A program made the translations under genes and the position numbers. The notes beneath the pieces were generated by a model. That model did no database searches and was not told the DNA's origin. It saw only the letters and a program-made list of their open reading frames with translations. A DNA stretch of 64,000 nt, taken from assembly GCF_016429255.1 (NCBI RefSeq), contig NZ_JAELUG010000001.1, positions 205,091 to 269,090 of the forward strand, read 5' to 3'. Below, in pieces: positions 49,213 to 58,255 of this stretch. The DNA is from Rhizobium sp. ASV8 (lineage in GTDB: Bacteria; Pseudomonadota; Alphaproteobacteria; Rhizobiales; Rhizobiaceae). How positions within the stretch are numbered: the stretch's first letter is position 1; the number at the start of each line of letters is the position of its first letter.

Positions 49213-50526
49213 ATGGCTGATCTCCGCAATAATTTCATTGGCATCAAGTCGCCAAACCCGTTCTGGCTGGCCTCCGCGCCGCCGACGGATAAGGCATACA
49301 ACGTCGAGCGCGCCTTCAAGGCGGGCTGGGGTGGCGTGGTCTGGAAGACGCTCGGCGAAGAAGGCCCGCCCGTCGTCAACGTCAACGGCCCGCGTTACGG
49401 CGCGATCTGGGGCGCCGACCGCCGTCTGCTCGGTCTCAACAACATCGAGCTGATCACCGACCGGGACCTCTACACCAACCTGCGCGAAATGAAGCAGGTG
49501 AAGAAGAACTGGCCGGATCGGGCCCTGATCGCCTCGATCATGGTTCCCTGCGTCGAGGATGCCTGGAAGGCGATCCTCCCGCTGGTCGAGGAGACGGAAG
49601 CGGACGGCATCGAACTCAACTTCGGCTGTCCGCACGGCATGTCCGAGCGCGGCATGGGTGCCGCGGTCGGGCAGGTGCCGGAATATATCGAAATGGTCGT
49701 GCGCTGGTGCAAGCAATACACCCGCATGCCCGTCATCACCAAGTTGACGCCGAATATCACCGACGTCCGCAAGCCGGCGCGCGCCGCCAAAGCGGGCGGC
49801 ACCGATGCAGTATCGCTGATCAACACGATCAACTCGATCGTTTCAGTCGATCTCGACAATTTCGCGCCGAACCCGACGGTCGGCGGCAAAGGCAGCCACG
49901 GCGGCTATTGCGGCCCGGCGGTCAAGCCGATCGCGCTCAACATGGTGGCCGAGATCGCTCGCGATCCCGAAACCCACGGACTGCCGATATCAGGCATTGG
50001 CGGCGTCACCACATGGCGCGATGCGGCAGAGTTCCTCGCACTCGGCGCCGGCAACGTGCAGGTCTGCACGGCGGCGATGACCTACGGCTTCAAGATCGTC
50101 GAGGAGATGATTTCGGGCCTTTCCGACTGGATGGACGAAAAGGGGCATCGCAGCCTGGACGACATCATCGCCCGTGCGGTGCCGAACGTCTCGGACTGGC
50201 AGTATCTCAACCTCAACTACATCGCCAAGGCCAAGATCGACCAGGACGCCTGCATCAAGTGCGGCCGTTGCTACATTGCCTGCGAGGACACCTCGCACCA
50301 GGCAATCACCAACATGGTCGACGGCGCCAGACACTTCGAGGTCATGGACGAGGAATGCGTCGGCTGCAACCTCTGCGTCAGCGTCTGTCCCGTCGAGAAC
50401 TGCATCACGATGGAAGAACTGCCGCCCGGCAACCTCGACAAGCGCACCGGCAAGATCGTCGATCCGAACTACGCCAACTGGACGACCCATCCGAACAATC
50501 CGATGGCACGGCAGGCGGCGGAATAG
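49213..50526 (+). CDS. preA: Dihydropyrimidine dehydrogenase subunit PreA
   Basis: A 437-residue protein. Residues 1-330 are an FMN-binding dihydroorotate-dehydrogenase-like TIM barrel (NPFWLASAPPTDK, ELNFGCPHGMSERGMGAAVGQ with the active-site cysteine region, ISGIGGVTTWRDAAEFLALGAGNVQVCTA). Residues 335-410 form a ferredoxin domain with two 4Fe-4S clusters (CIKCGRCYIAC; CVGCNLCVSVCPVENC). The ATG at 49213 follows AAGGAGAATCGAT. It works as a complex with PreT and is followed by a terminator. Confidence 0.95.
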   Translation: MADLRNNFIGIKSPNPFWLASAPPTDKAYNVERAFKAGWGGVVWKTLGEEGPPVVNVNGPRYGAIWGADRRLLGLNNIELITDRDLYTNLREMKQVKKNWPDRALIASIMVPCVEDAWKAILPLVEETEADGIELNFGCPHGMSERGMGAAVGQVPEYIEMVVRWCKQYTRMPVITKLTPNITDVRKPARAAKAGGTDAVSLINTINSIVSVDLDNFAPNPTVGGKGSHGGYCGPAVKPIALNMVAEIARDPETHGLPISGIGGVTTWRDAAEFLALGAGNVQVCTAAMTYGFKIVEEMISGLSDWMDEKGHRSLDDIIARAVPNVSDWQYLNLNYIAKAKIDQDACIKCGRCYIACEDTSHQAITNMVDGARHFEVMDEECVGCNLCVSVCPVENCITMEELPPGNLDKRTGKIVDPNYANWTTHPNNPMARQAAE

Positions 50527-50557
50527 AGTCGGACAAGATCCGCATCGGCATGAATTG

Positions 50558-50587
50558 GCGGTCGCAGCTTGCTGCGGCCGCTTTTTT
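50558..50587 (+). terminator. Rho-independent terminator of preTA
   Basis: GCGGTCGCAGC and GCTGCGGCCGC pair with a two-base loop (one mismatch allowed) and run into CTTTTTT. Confidence 0.82.
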
Positions 50588-50764
50588 CCGCAAATTTCAG
50601 CGTTGCTCATGTCAGAGGCCTGCCAGCTCGCGGAAGCGGTTTCAAGAACTGTTGCTTGAAATCAGGCCGGTACGACAGCTTCAAACGGGGCTACTATTTT
50701 AGAGAGCGGCACTGAGAATCATCAGCCCCGCGCGGCACGATCTTCCAGTGGACTGCGTCGCCGT

Positions 50765-51409
50765 TCAGTTGTGGCGAATACGAAGCCCATCGACAAAAAG
50801 TTGTTCCAGATAGCGCGCGGCGTCTTCGAATCGCCCCTCGCCCGCGTGCTCCTGCCCCAGGACCGCCCGCACCTGGACGTCAAAATCGGCATAGTGCTGC
50901 GTCGTAGACCAGATGGAGAAGATCAGGTGATAAGGATCGCATTTAGCGATCTTGCCGGCTGTCGCCCAGGCACGGATAACCTCGGCCTTCTCGTCGACAA
51001 GAGCCTTCAAGGGTCCACGCAGCTCGTCTTCCACATGCGGCGCGCCCTGCAGCATCTCATTGGCAAAAAGCCGGCTTTCGCGCGGGAAATCGCGGGCCAT
51101 TTCCAGCTTTCGGCGGATATAGGAGCGGATCTCGCTTTCAGGATTGCCGTTGGCATCGAAAGCCCGCAACGGCTCCAGCCAGGTAAACAGCACCCGGTCG
51201 ATCAGCGCTCGATGCATCGCCTCCTTGGTGCGGAAATAATAGAGCAGATTCGGCTTCGACATGCCGGCGACCTCAGCGATCTGGTCGACGGTCGTGCCGC
51301 GGAAGCCGTTTACAGAGAATACGTCGAGCGCAGCCTCGAGTATGATTTCCTCTTTTTCTTCCTGGATTCGGGTGCGGCGCTGAGTCTTGGCGGCTCTGGG
51401 GATGGCCAT
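50765..51409 (-). CDS. rutR: RutR-type TetR family regulator
   Basis: A 214-residue TetR regulator with helix-turn-helix at about residues 22-65 (ILEAALDVFSVNGFRGTTVDQIAEVAGMSKPNLLYYFRTKEAMH). The DNA-binding part and the C-terminal TetR_C_13-like region (FPRESRLFANEMLQGAPHVEDELRGPLKALVDEK, HLIFSIWSTTQHYADFDVQV) correspond to RutR, which senses uracil or thymine. It is convergent with preTA and divergent from the carbamoylase-dihydropyrimidinase operon, and a RutR-like box lies between. Confidence 0.9.
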   Translation of the reverse strand: MAIPRAAKTQRRTRIQEEKEEIILEAALDVFSVNGFRGTTVDQIAEVAGMSKPNLLYYFRTKEAMHRALIDRVLFTWLEPLRAFDANGNPESEIRSYIRRKLEMARDFPRESRLFANEMLQGAPHVEDELRGPLKALVDEKAEVIRAWATAGKIAKCDPYHLIFSIWSTTQHYADFDVQVRAVLGQEHAGEGRFEDAARYLEQLFVDGLRIRHN

Positions 51410-51716
51410 GGGTGCTCTGTTTCTCCTTGAAATCCAAGCCTTTCGGCCGCGCCCTTATTCGCCCTGTGGATGCATGGAATTTAGGCAATCGCCTGAAATT
51501 TTATCGGAAATTTTCGTGCTTTTCGTCTTGAGCCGCGCCACGGAAGTTGTAATGTTTACCAATCGGTCAAATTATCCGTCAGATGTTTCTTAAACGCAAC
51601 TGACGATTTTCCGGGCGAGAAAAACAAGACGCCGCTCGGGAATTTGGAATAAGACCAACGGGAACATTCGGGCATGCGCTTTGCATGCCCTAGGACAAAC
51701 AGGTGAGGATTGCATC
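51410..51716. other. Divergent regulatory region between rutR and the carbamoylase gene
   Basis: 307 bases without a gene. It contains the RutR box at 51555 and an AT-rich segment around 51,540-51,600 suited to promoters. The rest shows no strong hairpin or open frame worth calling. Confidence 0.6.
51555..51571. promoter_or_regulatory. RutR-like operator
   Basis: TTTACCAATCGGTCAAA closely follows the RutR consensus TTGACCA-N2-TGGTCAA. It lies about 160 bases before the carbamoylase start and 146 bases from the rutR start. Confidence 0.72.
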
Positions 51717-52970
51717 ATGGTGGCAGCGCCAGGAGAGAACATGCGTATCAATGGCGACCGCCTTTGGGATACGCTGATGGACATGGCGAAAATCGGCCCC
51801 GGCATTGCCGGCGGTAACAATCGTCAAACGCTCACTGATGCCGACGCCGAGGGACGCAGCCTTTTCAAGACCTGGTGCGACAAGGCCGGAATGACTGTCG
51901 GCGTCGACAAGATGGGCACGATGTTCGCGACCCGCGCCGGCACTGACCCGAATGCACTGCCCGTCTATGTCGGCTCGCATCTCGATACCCAGCCGACGGG
52001 CGGCAAGTACGACGGCGTCCTCGGCGTGCTTGCTGCGCTCGAAGTCGTCCGCACCATGAACGACCTCGGCATCAAGACCAAGCATCCGATCGTGGTCACC
52101 AACTGGGCCAATGAGGAAGGCGCTCGTTTCGCCCCCGCAATGCTGGCCTCCGGCGTCTTCGCCGGCGTTCACACGCTTGATTATGCCTACGGCCGCAAGG
52201 ATCCGGACGGCAAGACCTATGGCGACGAGCTGAAGCGCATCGGCTGGCTCGGCGATGAAGAGGTTGGCGCCCGCAAGATGCACGCCTATTTCGAATACCA
52301 TATCGAGCAGGGTCCGATCCTCGAAGCCGAGAACAAGACCATCGGTGTGGTCACGCACTGTCAGGGCCTGTGGTGGCTGGAATTCACGCTGACGGGCAAG
52401 GAAGCGCATACCGGCTCGACGCCGATGGCCATGCGCGTCAATGCCGGCCTTGCCATGTCGCGAATCGTCGAGATGGTGCAGAGCGTGGCGATGGAAAACC
52501 AGCCGGGCGCCGTTGCCGGCGTCGGCCAGGTGTTCTTCTCGCCGAATTCACGCAATGTCCTGCCCGGCAAGGTGGTCTTCACCGTCGATCTTCGCACGCC
52601 CGACAAGGAAAAGCTCGATCGCATGCGCACCAAGATCGAAGCCGAAGGCAAGAAGATCGCTGAAGCCCTCGGCGTTGGCTGCTCGGTGGAAGCGATCGGC
52701 CATTTCGAACCGGTTACTTTCGATCCCAAGCTCGTGACATCGGTGCGCAACGCAGCCGAAAAGCTTGGCTATAGCCACATGAACATCATCTCCGGCGCAG
52801 GTCACGATGCCTGCTGGGCCGCCAAGGTCGCCCCCGCCACGATGGTCATGTGCCCCTGCGTCGGCGGCCTCTCGCACAACGAGGCCGAAGAAATCTCCAA
52901 GGAATGGGCTGCCGCCGGCGCGGATGTGCTGTTCCACGCAGTCGTCGAGACGGCGGAGATCGTGGCCTGA
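51717..52970 (+). CDS. Zn-dependent N-carbamoyl amidohydrolase (beta-ureidopropionase/HyuC type)
   Basis: A 417-residue M20-family hydrolase. Metal-site motifs are GSHLDTQPTGGKYDGVLG, NEEGARFAP, FEYHIEQGPILE and the late SGAGHDACW. A small dimerisation domain sits in the middle (GKEAHTGSTPM). It hydrolyses N-carbamoyl-beta-alanine or N-carbamoyl amino acids to the free amine, CO2 and ammonia, the third step of reductive pyrimidine breakdown. The start may be the ATG at 51717 or the one at 51741, which has AGGAGAGAAC before it. The dihydropyrimidinase gene follows 48 bases later. Confidence 0.92.
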   Translation: MVAAPGENMRINGDRLWDTLMDMAKIGPGIAGGNNRQTLTDADAEGRSLFKTWCDKAGMTVGVDKMGTMFATRAGTDPNALPVYVGSHLDTQPTGGKYDGVLGVLAALEVVRTMNDLGIKTKHPIVVTNWANEEGARFAPAMLASGVFAGVHTLDYAYGRKDPDGKTYGDELKRIGWLGDEEVGARKMHAYFEYHIEQGPILEAENKTIGVVTHCQGLWWLEFTLTGKEAHTGSTPMAMRVNAGLAMSRIVEMVQSVAMENQPGAVAGVGQVFFSPNSRNVLPGKVVFTVDLRTPDKEKLDRMRTKIEAEGKKIAEALGVGCSVEAIGHFEPVTFDPKLVTSVRNAAEKLGYSHMNIISGAGHDACWAAKVAPATMVMCPCVGGLSHNEAEEISKEWAAAGADVLFHAVVETAEIVA

Positions 52971-53018
52971 CGGCCACGATTCCCAACATCGGAACTTCAC
53001 ACATCTGGAGCATGCGCC

Positions 53019-54473
53019 ATGAGCACAGTCATCAAGGGTGGAACCATCGTCACGGCTGACCTGACCTATAAGGCAGACGTCAAGGTCGAAGGTGGCAAGA
53101 TCGTCGAAATCGGGCAGAATCTCTCGGGCAACGAGGTGCTGGATGCATCCGGCTGCTACGTCATGCCCGGCGGCATCGACCCGCACACGCATCTCGAAAT
53201 GCCGTTCATGGGGACCTACTCTTCCGACGATTTCGAAAGTGGTACGCGCGCTGCCCTTGCCGGCGGCACGACGATGGTCGTCGACTTCGCGCTCCCCTCG
53301 CCCGGCCAGTCGCTGCTCGAAGCTCTGACCATGTGGGACAACAAGTCCACCCGCGCTACCTGCGACTATTCCTTCCACATGGCCATTACCTGGTGGGGCG
53401 AACAGGTCTTCAACGAGATGGAAGCCATCGTTCGCGACAAGGGTATCAATACCTTCAAGCACTTCATGGCCTACAAGGGCGCGCTGATGGTGGATGACGA
53501 CGAGATGTTCTCGTCCTTCCAGCGCTGTGCCGAACTCGGCGCCCTGCCGCTCGTCCATGCCGAAAACGGCGACGTCGTTGCACAGATGCAGGCAAAGCTG
53601 CTGGCCGAAGGCAATAACGGGCCGGAAGCGCATGCCTATTCCCGCCCGGCAGAGGTCGAGGGCGAGGCAACGAACCGCGCCATCATGATCGCCGATATGG
53701 CAGGCTCGCCGGTCTATATCGTCCACACCTCTTGCGAGCAGGCCCATGAAGCCATTCGCCGCGCGCGCCAGAAGGGCATGCGCGTCTACGGCGAGCCGCT
53801 GATCCAGCACCTGACGCTCGACGAAAGCGAATACGCCAACCCGGATTGGGACCATGCCGCCCGCCGCGTCATGTCGCCGCCCTTCCGTAACAAGCAGCAT
53901 CAGGACAGCCTCTGGGCCGGTCTTGCCTCCGGCTCTCTGCAAGTGGTGGCGACCGATCATTGCGCTTTCACGACCGAACAGAAGCGCTACGGCGTCAACG
54001 ACTTCACCAAGATCCCGAACGGCACCGGCGGCTTGGAAGACCGCATGCCGATGCTCTGGACCTATGGCGTCAACACCGGCCGCCTGACGATGAACGAATT
54101 CGTCGCCGCCACTTCCACCAACATTGCCAAGATCCTAAACATCTACCCGAGGAAGGGCGCGATCCTCGTCGGCGCCGATGCCGATATCGTCGTCTGGGAT
54201 CCGAAGCGCTCGAAGACCATCGCCGCCAAGACCCAGCAATCGGCAATCGACTACAACGTCTTCGAAGGCAAGGAAGTGACCGGTCTGCCGCGCTACACGC
54301 TGACACGCGGCGTCGTCGCCATCGAGGAAGGCACGGTCAAGACCAAGGAAGGCCATGGTGAATTCGTCCGGCGCGACCCCTTCACCGCAGCCAACCGAGC
54401 CCTTTCGACCTGGAAGGACGTCACCGCGCCGCGCAAGGTTCAGCGCAGCGGCATCCCCGCCAGCGGGGTGTAA
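53019..54473 (+). CDS. hydA: Dihydropyrimidinase / D-hydantoinase
   Basis: A 484-residue amidohydrolase. Metal ligands appear in GGIDPHTHLEMPF (near residue 56), the carboxylated lysine in FMAYKGALMVDD (near 152), further histidines in LVHAENGD and VHTSCEQA, and the catalytic Asp in VATDHCAFTTEQK. It opens dihydrouracil, dihydrothymine or hydantoin rings, the second step of the pathway. Length and motif spacing are normal. It is co-transcribed with the carbamoylase gene. Confidence 0.95.
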   Translation: MSTVIKGGTIVTADLTYKADVKVEGGKIVEIGQNLSGNEVLDASGCYVMPGGIDPHTHLEMPFMGTYSSDDFESGTRAALAGGTTMVVDFALPSPGQSLLEALTMWDNKSTRATCDYSFHMAITWWGEQVFNEMEAIVRDKGINTFKHFMAYKGALMVDDDEMFSSFQRCAELGALPLVHAENGDVVAQMQAKLLAEGNNGPEAHAYSRPAEVEGEATNRAIMIADMAGSPVYIVHTSCEQAHEAIRRARQKGMRVYGEPLIQHLTLDESEYANPDWDHAARRVMSPPFRNKQHQDSLWAGLASGSLQVVATDHCAFTTEQKRYGVNDFTKIPNGTGGLEDRMPMLWTYGVNTGRLTMNEFVAATSTNIAKILNIYPRKGAILVGADADIVVWDPKRSKTIAAKTQQSAIDYNVFEGKEVTGLPRYTLTRGVVAIEEGTVKTKEGHGEFVRRDPFTAANRALSTWKDVTAPRKVQRSGIPASGV

Positions 54474-54506
54474 AGCTTGGGCTCAGCGCTTCGGCTCATC
54501 CGCCGC

Positions 54507-54920
54507 TTAGCGCGGCACATACCGCTCCAGATCCGGCAGCAGGACGACGCTTTCCTGTTCGTTCGGATCGGTGCGGGCGATGATGGCTGTCGCCGGCCGG
54601 TCGCTGAGGTTGGCGGGAAGATGCGGAACGCCGGCCGGGATATAGAACATCTCCCCCTCGCGAACGACGACGTGCTCTTCCAACTGGTCTCCGAACCAGC
54701 AATGCGTTTCGCCCGAAAGCGCATAGATCGCTGTCTCATGCGAAGCGTGAAGATGCGCCTTGGCGCGACCGCCCGGCGGGATGGTCAGAAGATGCATGCA
54801 TATGCCCGTCGAACCCACTGTCTCGGCGGCAATTCCTTCAAAATAGTTGAGGCCCTGTTTTCCGGCATAGGCACCGCCGGGCCGCACGACACGGCAGGTG
54901 GGCTTCGATGACACACTCAT
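54507..54920 (-). CDS. Cupin domain protein
   Basis: A 137-residue single-cupin protein. Metal-binding motifs are AHLHASHETAIYALSGE and GEMFYIPAGVPHLP. It is on the opposite strand to the pyrimidine operon, between the dihydropyrimidinase and ABC ATPase genes, so it interrupts that transcript unit. The start at 54920 follows GGGGAGCAATGCC. Its role is unknown; a link to pyrimidine products is only suggested by position. Confidence 0.85.
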   Translation of the reverse strand: MSVSSKPTCRVVRPGGAYAGKQGLNYFEGIAAETVGSTGICMHLLTIPPGGRAKAHLHASHETAIYALSGETHCWFGDQLEEHVVVREGEMFYIPAGVPHLPANLSDRPATAIIARTDPNEQESVVLLPDLERYVPR

Positions 54921-55044
54921 GGCATTGCTCCCCTGGATCCAGCAGCCGCAAGGCACCCTCGCCAATCCAGGCTGCAGCAATGTCAGACAAGATAACACGC
55001 AATCCGCCCCGACCGTGCGGCGAAAACAGGACTGGTAGGTGTTA

Positions 55045-55836
55045 ATGACGTCATCCGCTTCCTCCGTCGTCTCCGCGCGGAATCTCTGTCTCACCTACGA
55101 TACGAACGACGGGCCGGTGCATGCGCTGAGCAATGTCGATCTCGACGTTCGCAAGGGCGATTTCGTCTCCTTCATCGGCCCTTCCGGCTGTGGCAAAACC
55201 ACCTTTCTGCGGGTCATTGCCGACCTCGAACGCAAAACCTCGGGCGATATCACCGTCAACGGCATGACGCCCGATGAGGCGCGCAAAGCCCGTGCCTACG
55301 GCTATGTCTTCCAGGCGGCGGCCCTTTATCCCTGGCGCACCATCGAAAAGAACATCGCGCTACCGCTCGAAATCATGGGCTACGACAAGACAGAACGGGC
55401 CAAGCGCATCGCCCAGACGCTGGAACTCGTCAATCTCGCAGGCTTCGAAAAGAAATTCCCCTGGCAGCTTTCGGGCGGCATGCAGCAGCGTGCGTCGATC
55501 GCCCGTGCGCTCGCCTTCGATGCCGATCTGCTGCTGATGGACGAGCCCTTCGGCGCGCTCGACGAAATCGTCCGCGACCATCTCAACGAACAGCTATTGA
55601 AGCTGTGGAAGCGGACGAACAAGACCATATGCTTCGTCACGCATTCCATTCCGGAAGCGGTCTATCTCTCCACTAAGATCGTCGTCATGTCGCCCCGCCC
55701 AGGCCGCGTTACCGACATCATCGAATCGACGCTGCCGACGGAGCGACCGCTTGGCATTCGCGAAACGCCCGAATTCCTGGAAATCGCCCATCGTGTCCGC
55801 GAAGGTCTGCGGGCCGGTCACAGCTACGAGGAGTAG
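55045..55836 (+). CDS. ABC transporter ATPase (NitT/TauT type) for pyrimidine-like substrate
   Basis: A 263-residue ATPase of the nitrate/taurine/HMP group: Walker A GPSGCGKTT, Q-loop YVFQAAALYPWRT, signature LSGGMQQRASIARAL, Walker B LLMDEPFGALD, switch His in FVTHSIPEA. I prefer the ATG at 55045 to the GTG at 55039. It is followed in the same direction by a small DMT protein, two permeases and an NMT1-type binding protein. Position after hydA suggests uptake of hydantoins, pyrimidines or their reduced forms. Confidence 0.92.
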   Translation: MTSSASSVVSARNLCLTYDTNDGPVHALSNVDLDVRKGDFVSFIGPSGCGKTTFLRVIADLERKTSGDITVNGMTPDEARKARAYGYVFQAAALYPWRTIEKNIALPLEIMGYDKTERAKRIAQTLELVNLAGFEKKFPWQLSGGMQQRASIARALAFDADLLLMDEPFGALDEIVRDHLNEQLLKLWKRTNKTICFVTHSIPEAVYLSTKIVVMSPRPGRVTDIIESTLPTERPLGIRETPEFLEIAHRVREGLRAGHSYEE

Positions 55837-55843
55837 GATCGCC

Positions 55844-56179
55844 ATGAACCCGCAATTCCTCCTTTGGCTTGCCGGCGCGATGGCGATCTTCATCAGCGGA
55901 GCGACCGCTTCGCGGGCCTATGTCGCAAGCAACAACATTCTCGTTCTGATCCTGTCGCTCGTCCTCTATTGCGTCGGCAATCTGATGATGGTGCGGCTCA
56001 TGCGCGAGGGCGGGCTGGGGCTGGCAATTTCAGCCTCCGCCATCACCCAGCTCGTTATCGTCAACATCATCGCCTTCATCGTCTTCGGCGAGCGCCTGAG
56101 CGTGCAGCAGTTGGCCGGCGTCGGGCTCGGCGTCGTCGCCATGGCATTGATGCTGCTTCCGGCGCAAGGGAGGGCATGA
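55844..56179 (+). CDS. Small DMT/EamA-like four-helix membrane protein
   Basis: A 111-residue protein with four hydrophobic helices in the SMR/half-EamA plan (FLLWLAGAMAIFISGATASRAYVAS; ASAITQLVIVNIIAFIVFGERLSVQQLAGVGLGVVAMALMLL). The motif FGERLSVQQLAGVGLG is typical of the C-terminal half of DMT transporters. It sits seven bases after the ABC ATPase and its stop overlaps an ATG of the permease, so it is an integral part of this operon. Its substrate and role beside an ABC importer are unclear. Confidence 0.8.
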   Translation: MNPQFLLWLAGAMAIFISGATASRAYVASNNILVLILSLVLYCVGNLMMVRLMREGGLGLAISASAITQLVIVNIIAFIVFGERLSVQQLAGVGLGVVAMALMLLPAQGRA

Positions 56180-56181
56180 CG

Positions 56182-57069
56182 ATGGAGAAGGAACAGGTCT
56201 TCAAACATAAGATCCTGCCGGTCGGAACCATCGTCCTTGCGATCCTGGTTCTCTGGTATGTCTTTGCCGTCGTTCTCAACGCGCCGTTCCAGCGCGATCT
56301 CGACCGACGCGCCAACGTCACCTCGACGACGATGGAATTCATTGCCAAGACGCTGGCGCAACCCAAGCCGATCCTGCCCGCACCGCATCAGGTGGCGCAA
56401 AACGTCTTCGAAAATACCTTCCTTCGCGCTCCCACGAGCAACCGCAGCCTCGTCTACAATGCCTGGGTCACGCTGTCCTCCACCGCAGTCGGCTTCGCTT
56501 TCGGGACCGTCCTCGGCATCCTGATCGCGGTCGGCATCGTCCATGTCGTCGCGCTGGACCGCAGCCTCATGCCCTGGATCATCGCATCGCAGACCGTGCC
56601 GATCCTCGCAATCGCGCCGATGGTCATCGTGGTGCTGGCGGCGGTCGATATCACCGGGCTCATTCCAAAGGCGCTGATTTCGACCTATCTTTCCTTCTTT
56701 CCCGTCGCCGTCGGCATGGTGAAGGGGTTGCGCTCGCCGGAGGTCATGCATCTCGACCTGATGCGAACCTACAATGCCAGCGCCTCCCAAACCTTCTGGA
56801 AACTGCGCGTGCCGGCCTCCATCCCCTTCCTCTTTACCTCGATGAAGGTGGCGATTGCCGCAAGCCTCGTCGGCGCGATTGTCGCCGAACTGCCGACAGG
56901 CGCCGTCGCCGGCATCGGTGCAAAGCTGCTGGCCGGGTCCTACTACAGCCAGACGATCGACATATGGGCGGCTCTTGTGGCGGGCTCGGTTCTTGCGGCA
57001 ATTCTCGTTGCCATCGTCAGCATCGCCGCCCGCATTGTCGATCGCTCGATGGGAGGGAGAACGGCATGA
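56182..57069 (+). CDS. ABC transporter permease (NitT/TauT type) 1
   Basis: A 295-residue BPD-type permease with six helices; the EAA-like loop reads DLMRTYNASASQTFWKLRVPASIPFLFTSMKVA near residue 195. The start could be the ATG at 56176, overlapping the previous stop, but GGGAGG is better spaced from 56182. Its stop overlaps the start of permease 2. Confidence 0.9.
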   Translation: MEKEQVFKHKILPVGTIVLAILVLWYVFAVVLNAPFQRDLDRRANVTSTTMEFIAKTLAQPKPILPAPHQVAQNVFENTFLRAPTSNRSLVYNAWVTLSSTAVGFAFGTVLGILIAVGIVHVVALDRSLMPWIIASQTVPILAIAPMVIVVLAAVDITGLIPKALISTYLSFFPVAVGMVKGLRSPEVMHLDLMRTYNASASQTFWKLRVPASIPFLFTSMKVAIAASLVGAIVAELPTGAVAGIGAKLLAGSYYSQTIDIWAALVAGSVLAAILVAIVSIAARIVDRSMGGRTA

Positions 57070-58199
57070 ACCAGTTTCATTTCTCCTGGCAGGGCCTACT
57101 CTCCCTTCTCCTCTGTCTTCTGGCGATCCCGGCGCTGCCGTTGATCGCCACGGATGCAGCCATACCCGTCAGCAGCGGCACGACCTTCGTCATCTTCATT
57201 CTGATCGGCGCTGCCGCCCTTCTTTCGTTCACGAAGCTATCCGAGGGACTTTGCGCCGCCATTCTCTTCTTCGCCGCGCACGCCGCCGCCTGGCTGCTGC
57301 TGGCAGGAATCTCGGGGAACGAAGGCAAAGCACAGGCCTCCTTCTTCATTCTGATCGCCGCCGCCTGGCTGCTTGCCTGGCGTTGCGTCTCCATCCTCTC
57401 GGCCACCCGATCACGCTCGGCCGCCGGTAGCTACACGCTGCGGCTGCTGATCCCTGCCATCTTCGGTGCGTGGATCCTCGTTATATGGGAAGCGGCCACG
57501 CGCGGAGCCGGCATTCCCTTCATCCTGTTGCCGCCGCCGAGCGCCATCGGCGTGCGGATAGCAGGGTCCCTATCGATCCTATGGACTGATGTTCAGCAGA
57601 CGATCTTCAAGGCTGTCCTCATCGGCTACATCGTCGGCTGCGCCAGCGGCTTCATCGTCGCCATCCTCGCGGATCGCGTCGCCTTCCTGCGCCGCGGCCT
57701 GTTGCCGATCGGCAACCTGGTCTCCGCCCTGCCGATTATCGGCGTCGCGCCGATCATGGTCATGTGGTTCGGCTTCGACTGGGAATCGAAAGCCGCCGTC
57801 GTCATCATCATGACCTTCTTCCCGATGCTGGTGAACACGGTGGCTGGCCTTGCCGCATCGGGCAATATGGAACGCGACCTGATGCGCACCTATGCATCGA
57901 GCTACTGGCAGACACTGTTCAAACTGCGCCTGCCGGCGGCTGCCCCCTTTATTTTCAATGCGCTGAAGATCAACTCGACCTTGGCTCTCATCGGTGCCAT
58001 CGTGGCGGAATTCTTCGGCACACCCATGTCGGGCATGGGCTTTCGCATCTCGACCGAAATCGGTCGGATGAATGTCGACATGGTTTGGGCCGAAATCGCG
58101 GTTGCCGCGGTCGCAGGCTCTGTCTTCTACGGTATCGTCGCCATTATCGAGAGAATGACGACGTTCTGGCATCCGTCTATCCGCGGTGGGCAGACGTAA
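57066..58199 (+). CDS. ABC transporter permease (NitT/TauT type) 2 with N-terminal extension
   Basis: A 377-residue permease. The normal permease core covers about residues 125-377 (EAA loop DLMRTYASSYWQTLFKLRLPAAAPFIFNALKI). The first 120 residues add four extra hydrophobic segments (LSLLLCLLAIPALPLIA; TTFVIFILIGAAALLSF; GLCAAILFFAAHAAAWLLLAG; FFILIAAAWLLAW), which most family members lack. Its ATG overlaps the stop of permease 1. The two permeases probably form a heterodimer. Confidence 0.9.
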   Translation: MNQFHFSWQGLLSLLLCLLAIPALPLIATDAAIPVSSGTTFVIFILIGAAALLSFTKLSEGLCAAILFFAAHAAAWLLLAGISGNEGKAQASFFILIAAAWLLAWRCVSILSATRSRSAAGSYTLRLLIPAIFGAWILVIWEAATRGAGIPFILLPPPSAIGVRIAGSLSILWTDVQQTIFKAVLIGYIVGCASGFIVAILADRVAFLRRGLLPIGNLVSALPIIGVAPIMVMWFGFDWESKAAVVIIMTFFPMLVNTVAGLAASGNMERDLMRTYASSYWQTLFKLRLPAAAPFIFNALKINSTLALIGAIVAEFFGTPMSGMGFRISTEIGRMNVDMVWAEIAVAAVAGSVFYGIVAIIERMTTFWHPSIRGGQT

Positions 58200-58255
58200 T
58201 CCGGGGTCTCCTCAAGGGATCAAGGCATAACTTCAGAGGGAAAAAGGGTGAAGAC

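Noticed and set aside
52548..53960. A 470-codon open frame on the minus strand antisense to the carbamoylase and dihydropyrimidinase genes
   Set aside because: It is the shadow of high-GC coding on the other strand; the translation is rich in His/Asp/Arg with no recognisable domain, and both sense genes have full family motifs.
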